This document shows, in pieces, positions 4,920 to 7,392 of a stretch of DNA of 7,392 nt (positions are counted from its first letter, which is position 1; each line of letters starts with the position of its first letter). Where the stretch lies: positions 2,018 through 9,409 of the forward strand of contig JAGTQO010000060.1 in assembly GCA_018396565.1 (NCBI GenBank), given 5' to 3'. The position numbers were made by a program, and so were the translations under genes. Under the pieces are notes generated by a model that was not told the origin of the DNA, searched no databases, and saw nothing but the letters and a program-made list of their open reading frames with translations. The DNA comes from Candidatus Bathyarchaeota archaeon (lineage in GTDB: Archaea; Thermoproteota; Bathyarchaeia; 40CM-2-53-6; RBG-13-38-9).

Positions 4920-5436
4920 AAAATCATGGATCCAACAAGTCCTATGCCACCGATATTTATGTTGGTGGACCTGGATAGCTTCAAACCGTCGTTTAAAACT
5001 GTCAACCAAGCAGATTTTCAGTCCAAAACCCGCTCGAACCAAGCTGAAAAGAAGCAACAGCAGGCTCAAGATCAGCTCAAATCGATTTTTGAGCGACAGC
5101 ATCGGTCTTCCTATCGAGCTTTGGAAGATTCTCTCAACTTCTTCGCGGCGGCCTCAACTTTAGAGTAGCCAATCGAATCTATGCTGTAGAGATGTTGTCG
5201 ATGCAGGTCAGAACGGGAAACGATGTCCCTGTCCACTATTCATATGTATCCGATACCCATAGCGGTCAGCTTTGGACTGTCGGAACCCCTAAACCTCCTA
5301 AACCGATTACGCATACTTTTGCTCGAAGCTTCAGCTGTCCATTGTATTCTATGTCTTCTAGAGTGACCTGCCTTGAGTATAGTTCTAAATCTTCTTCTGA
5401 AGGCTGTTCAGTCATAGACGTCAGCCTCACGGTCAT
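4920..5436 (-). pseudogene. ThiF/MoeB/HesA-type E1-like adenylating enzyme, pseudogene
   Basis: Intact relatives adenylate the C-terminus of small ubiquitin-like sulfur carriers such as ThiS and MoaD. The start could be ATG 5436 or ATG 5415. The first frame reads EEDLELYSRQVTLEDI, GQLKLRAKVCVIGLGGLG (GxGGxG nucleotide loop) and ends at a TGA (5266-5268). A shift near 5266-5275 then restores LTAMGIGYI. Next comes an in-frame TGA (5240-5242) where relatives have Arg (CGA to TGA), then IVDRDIVSRSDLHRQHLYSI with the ATP-binding Asp and HRQ, followed by GYSKVEAAAKKLRE and a TAG (5111-5113). Further on, homology fades; a DSFKRRFEAIQVHQHKYR stretch (about 4958-5011) may be the battered 'D-x-F-x-x-R' region. 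The catalytic cysteine and the C-terminal half are gone. Plus-strand frames here are shadows. It lies 63 bases downstream of the homoserine dehydrogenase gene on the same strand. Confidence 0.8.
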
Positions 5437-5478
5437 ATATGCCTGACTCTTGAATATTTCAATCTTTCAATCCTCAAT

Positions 5479-5491
5479 TTGGCTTTGCCAA
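5479..5491 (-). other. Small hairpin after the homoserine dehydrogenase gene
   Basis: TTGGCTTTGCCAA is a perfect 5-base inverted repeat around a three-base loop, 9 bases beyond the stop of the minus-strand gene. No U-rich tract follows on the minus strand, so it is a weak candidate for a 3'-end structure and not a clear terminator. Confidence 0.25.
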
Positions 5492-5499
5492 GTGACCTT

Positions 5500-6549
5500 C
5501 TAAGTGTTTGCGAATACTCTCTCAGACACTTTTGCCAAGGCAATGAGGTCCCGGATAACGGAAGCGGCTGTTTCGCAGCCACCCGCCCCCTTACCGATTA
5601 TGAAATGTTGACCCGTATACTCTGTTGCAAATGCTATTGCATTGAGATTTGAATCAACGCAGAGAGGGTTGTCCTTAGCCACTATTTCAGGTCCAACTTT
5701 CAGCTTCTTCTCAATAGAGCCTATGAGCCTTATCGCAGAGTTCGCTTTTTCAGCTTCAGTGATTTCTCGAAGGGAAACTTTGCGGATTCCAGTGATCTGA
5801 ACATCCCGCAGTCTCACTTTGAGGTTCAACACCCAGTTGGCGATTATGACGAGTTTGCATGCGGTGTCAATTCCGTCAAGATCGTATGTAGGATTTCGTT
5901 CTGCATAGCCTAGGCTACGCGCCTCCGCGTAGGCTTCTTCAATGCTCTTCTTTTCTTTCTCCATCTTCCAAAGGACGTAATTCGTTGTCCCGTTCAGCAC
6001 CCCTCGGATGCCTAGTATTCTCTCCCCACATAAGCAGTTTTTCGCATAAGCTAGTATGGGCAATCCGCCGCCAACAGCCCCGCTGAAAAGCAGTGAAACG
6101 CGCCTCTTTCTCGCTTGGTCGAGTAGAGATGGAAGCTCCAGGGCTAGAGGACCCTTATTTACAGTGACAACATGCATGCCTGTAGATAGTGCTGTCTTCA
6201 AATTGGTGAGACCTGGTTCACCATCCTCTACATTTGTAGGTGTGGCTTCGATCATGAGATCGGCATCTACCTCGTCAACCACATCCTTCGTTGACAACCC
6301 GGGCCTTCCAGCTCCTAGTAGGGTGGCGACTGATTGTCTCTTCCTCTTGACTCTAAGAGCTTCGGTCAAGTCAAGCCCTTTCTCCGATATTGCTGCTCCT
6401 CCACTATCAACTATCGCTACAACCCTTGGATGCAATCCGTACAGATCTCTCAATTCCGAGTAACGCGACAGAAGCATCTGAGCCACGCTTTGACCCACTA
6501 CTCCCATGCCCACCATGAGGATTTGCATGGGTATCGCATATCCACTCAT
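5500..6549 (-). CDS. hom: Homoserine dehydrogenase (short form, no ACT domain)
   Basis: This 349-residue enzyme reduces aspartate semialdehyde to homoserine with NAD(P)H in the cytoplasm, the branch point to threonine and methionine. The N-terminal Rossmann domain has ILMVGMGVVGQ (GxGxxG at 14-19). TVNKGPLA supplies the conserved Lys132. The catalytic domain holds SGAVGGGLPI, then LNGTTNYVL, then GYAERNPTYDLDGIDTACKL, where Glu217, Asp228 and Lys232 match the acidic and lysine residues of the family. The usual Glu-Pro-Asp is Glu-Arg-Asn here. A GKGAGGCETAASVI motif near residue 319 closes the active-site fold. The length is full for archaeal short forms and there is no regulatory ACT domain, so feedback control by threonine through ACT is unlikely. 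The start at 6549 is supported by a strong ribosome site 10 bases upstream; Met8 is a less supported alternative. It is intact while both neighbours are pseudogenes. Confidence 0.95.
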   Translation of the reverse strand: MSGYAIPMQILMVGMGVVGQSVAQMLLSRYSELRDLYGLHPRVVAIVDSGGAAISEKGLDLTEALRVKRKRQSVATLLGAGRPGLSTKDVVDEVDADLMIEATPTNVEDGEPGLTNLKTALSTGMHVVTVNKGPLALELPSLLDQARKRRVSLLFSGAVGGGLPILAYAKNCLCGERILGIRGVLNGTTNYVLWKMEKEKKSIEEAYAEARSLGYAERNPTYDLDGIDTACKLVIIANWVLNLKVRLRDVQITGIRKVSLREITEAEKANSAIRLIGSIEKKLKVGPEIVAKDNPLCVDSNLNAIAFATEYTGQHFIIGKGAGGCETAASVIRDLIALAKVSERVFANT

Positions 6550-6559
6550 ACTATGGCCG

Positions 6560-6567
6560 CACCTCCC
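6560..6567 (-). promoter_or_regulatory. Ribosome binding site of hom
   Basis: Read on the minus strand this is GGGAGGTG, a near-complete archaeal Shine-Dalgarno sequence. Ten bases separate it from ATG 6549. It decides in favour of this start over the internal Met8 (6528). Confidence 0.7.
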
Positions 6568-6604
6568 TGGGAGACGCAGCGAAGGCCTGTGTGTGTAGCA
6601 TGGA

Positions 6605-6639
6605 GTTCGAACGCGTTCATATATTTTGGTTCGAGTACC
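6605..6639 (-). promoter_or_regulatory. hom promoter with TATA box flanked by GTTCGA repeats
   Basis: On the minus strand AAAATATAT (6627-6619) is a TATA-like box; transcription would start near 6597, giving an untranslated leader of about 48 bases. GTTCGA occurs in the same plus-strand orientation at 6605-6610 and 6629-6634, one on each side of the box and 24 bases apart. The 10-base perfect palindrome GAACGCGTTC (6609-6618) overlaps the downstream copy. A regulator bound here would block TBP or polymerase, so this is an operator candidate for amino-acid control; no regulator is known from the window. Confidence 0.5.
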
Positions 6640-6699
6640 ATCTATAACACCGTTAAGCCATAGTGAGTAATAGATTCTAATATTAATATTTTATTCTTC

Positions 6700-6723
6700 A
6701 AAATATTCTTATAGGAATATTTT
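6700..6723. other. AT-rich perfect inverted repeat in the divergent spacer
   Basis: AAAATATTC (6700-6708) and GAATATTTT (6715-6723) are exact inverse copies around a TTATAG loop, in a very AT-rich stretch (about 6670-6725) between hom and the radical SAM pseudogene. TTATAG lies about 20 bases before ATG 6731 and may be a relic of that gene's promoter. It may be an operator; the lack of GC pairs makes a stable RNA hairpin unlikely. Confidence 0.4.
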
Positions 6724-6730
6724 CCTCATC

Positions 6731-7334
6731 ATGAAGAGGCCCATCAAGCTACTGGTGACTCTTCTAGCCAAAACTTGAATTAATAGCATACTACAAGGCG
6801 ACGCTCATAGGTAGCCGAGGAGGCTGACGCACAAAGAAAGAGATTTCCATATGTGCGTGTCAGAGTTATGTACGACGGTATCTTTAGAGCTATCAGCGAG
6901 AAAGACAGGAAGCCCTTCAATTGCATCCAGATTGAACCCTCCTCTAACCGTTCTTTCAGATGCGTTATGTGTCCAAGAACGTCTCTTGCTGAAAAATGGA
7001 AATCTGTGGACATGCCTTTCGAAACCTTTGAGAAAATAAGCCGGAGCTTCTCCTACACGAAATGGGTCTATTTTCATGCTGGGGTGAGAGACTTCTGAAT
7101 GCCAGAATATTCGATATGATTAAGTTGGCGAAGGACGGTGCATGCTCCGTTGGCCCCACCACAAACGTTACACTTCTAACAGAGCAAATTTCTAAGAAAT
7201 TAATAGAATTAGATGTGGATATTGTGTGTATTTCTATAGCTGGGGTAACTAGGAAAACTCATGAGGGAATAAGGGTAGGATCAGAATTTACTCGGCTCAC
7301 TCAAAACGTACGGACACCTAAAAGAGTCTGTTAA
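6731..7334 (+). pseudogene. Radical SAM enzyme pseudogene (truncated)
   Basis: Intact relatives use a 4Fe-4S cluster bound by CxxxCxxC to cleave S-adenosylmethionine and start radical chemistry; this one looks like a peptide- or cofactor-modifying type. ATG 6731 opens RPIKLLVTLLAKT, broken by TGA (6776-6778) and TAG (6812-6814). A deletion in the T run near 6844-6846 shifts the frame to PYVRVRVMYDGIFRAISEK. The cluster motif reads IEPSSNRSFRCVMCPRT, where the first Cys is Arg (CGT at 6949-6951, one change from TGT). A second one-base loss near 7077-7079 breaks the FHGWGERLL stretch, after which RIFDMIKLAKD, NVTLLTEQISKKLIELDVDI and VCISIAGVTRKTHEGIRVG follow in the new frame to TAA 7332-7334. 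The C-terminal half is absent; the reading abuts the end of a convergent gene. Loss of the cluster ligand plus four other lesions means no activity. Confidence 0.85.
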
Positions 7335-7392
7335 AACAAAGAAACCCTTCCGCCAACATCGCCTCCAAGCCCAGTCGCCTTCGCAATCTCCA
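7331..7392 (-). CDS. C-terminal end of an unrecognised protein (cut by window edge)
   Basis: A minus-strand frame enters from the right edge and ends at TAA (7331-7333), giving the last 19 residues, EIAKATGLGGDVGGRVSLF. The Gly-rich end and smooth codon use look like the true C-terminus of a real protein. The family cannot be named from so little. Its stop overlaps the final TAA of the truncated radical SAM pseudogene (7332-7334), so the two are convergent and abutting. The alternative is chance, because 19 codons without a stop is not rare. Confidence 0.4.
   Translation of the reverse strand, partial: EIAKATGLGGDVGGRVSLF

Noticed and set aside
4926..5168. Plus-strand 80-residue frame with LVDLDSFKPSFK
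   Set aside because: It lies over the minus-strand E1-like pseudogene and has no motif or ribosome site; treated as a shadow.
5192..5446. Plus-strand 84-residue frame
   Set aside because: The opposite strand reads clear E1-like sequence (GLGGLG, VDRD, HRQ) over the same bases.
5915..5932. CTACGC/GCGTAG inverted repeat inside hom
   Set aside because: It falls in conserved coding sequence (EAYAEARSLGY) and is explained by repeated Ala/Tyr/Arg codons.
6626..6640. T-arm-like TGGTTCGAGTACCA suggesting a tRNA
   Set aside because: No acceptor, D or anticodon arm pairs can be drawn around it on either strand; better read as part of the promoter repeat.
6853..7098. An 81-residue gene starting at GTG 6853
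   Set aside because: It is the middle of the radical SAM pseudogene between two frameshifts, not a free-standing protein.
1..7392. CRISPR array, rRNA, integrase or transposase
   Set aside because: No regularly spaced repeats, no rRNA-like stretch, and no recombinase or transposase motif could be read in any frame.

Overview
The window looks archaeal. TATA-like boxes lie about 27 bases before start codons, so at least one gene (2184) is probably leaderless. GGTGA or GGGAGGTG ribosome sites and TTG/GTG starts occur. The protein families also fit: an AbrB-type regulator, a tiny ribbon-helix-helix protein, a short homoserine dehydrogenase without an ACT domain, and a surface-protein tail of the VGG/P-V-x-K/LAP-transmembrane kind. 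A Bathyarchaeia-like or other TACK lineage is my best guess, but that is inference from family flavour and not proven by the sequence.

Left part (1-2160): a compact minus-strand cassette reads AbrB-like regulator, a possible 23-residue overlapping cistron, an unrecognised basic protein, a papain-fold cysteine protease with a proline-rich linker and helical tail, then the start of a membrane protein that leaves the window at base 1. A divergent plus-strand ribbon-helix-helix gene (1891-2055) shares an 87-base control region with the AbrB gene. That region is packed with CACTTT-type half-sites. Tight overlaps, orphan proteins and two small DNA-binding proteins suggest a viral or plasmid-like element, though no integrase or attachment site is visible.

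Middle (2184-3517): a two-gene AbiE-like (AbiEi/AbiEii) unit, consisting of a winged-helix antitoxin/repressor-like protein followed by a nucleotidyltransferase toxin-like protein. They overlap by one base, or the second starts 9 bases later, and a leaderless promoter containing a TTACCGTAA palindrome drives them.

Graveyard (3518-5436): roughly 470 bases of broken reading frames, the C-terminal remnant of a cell-surface protein, an uncertain membrane-like minus-strand ORF with a run of G tracts at its 5' end, and a heavily damaged ThiF/MoeB/HesA-type E1-like pseudogene.

Right part (5500-7392): an intact homoserine dehydrogenase gene (minus) with a good ribosome site and a promoter flanked by GTTCGA repeats; a divergent radical SAM pseudogene carrying two stops, two frameshifts and a Cys-to-Arg change in the cluster-binding motif; and the last 19 codons of an unrecognised minus-strand gene. 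The dehydrogenase stands as a conserved housekeeping gene between two dead genes. The window therefore reads as an accessory, decaying region in which the left cassette, the AbiE-like pair and the dehydrogenase are the parts that still look functional.
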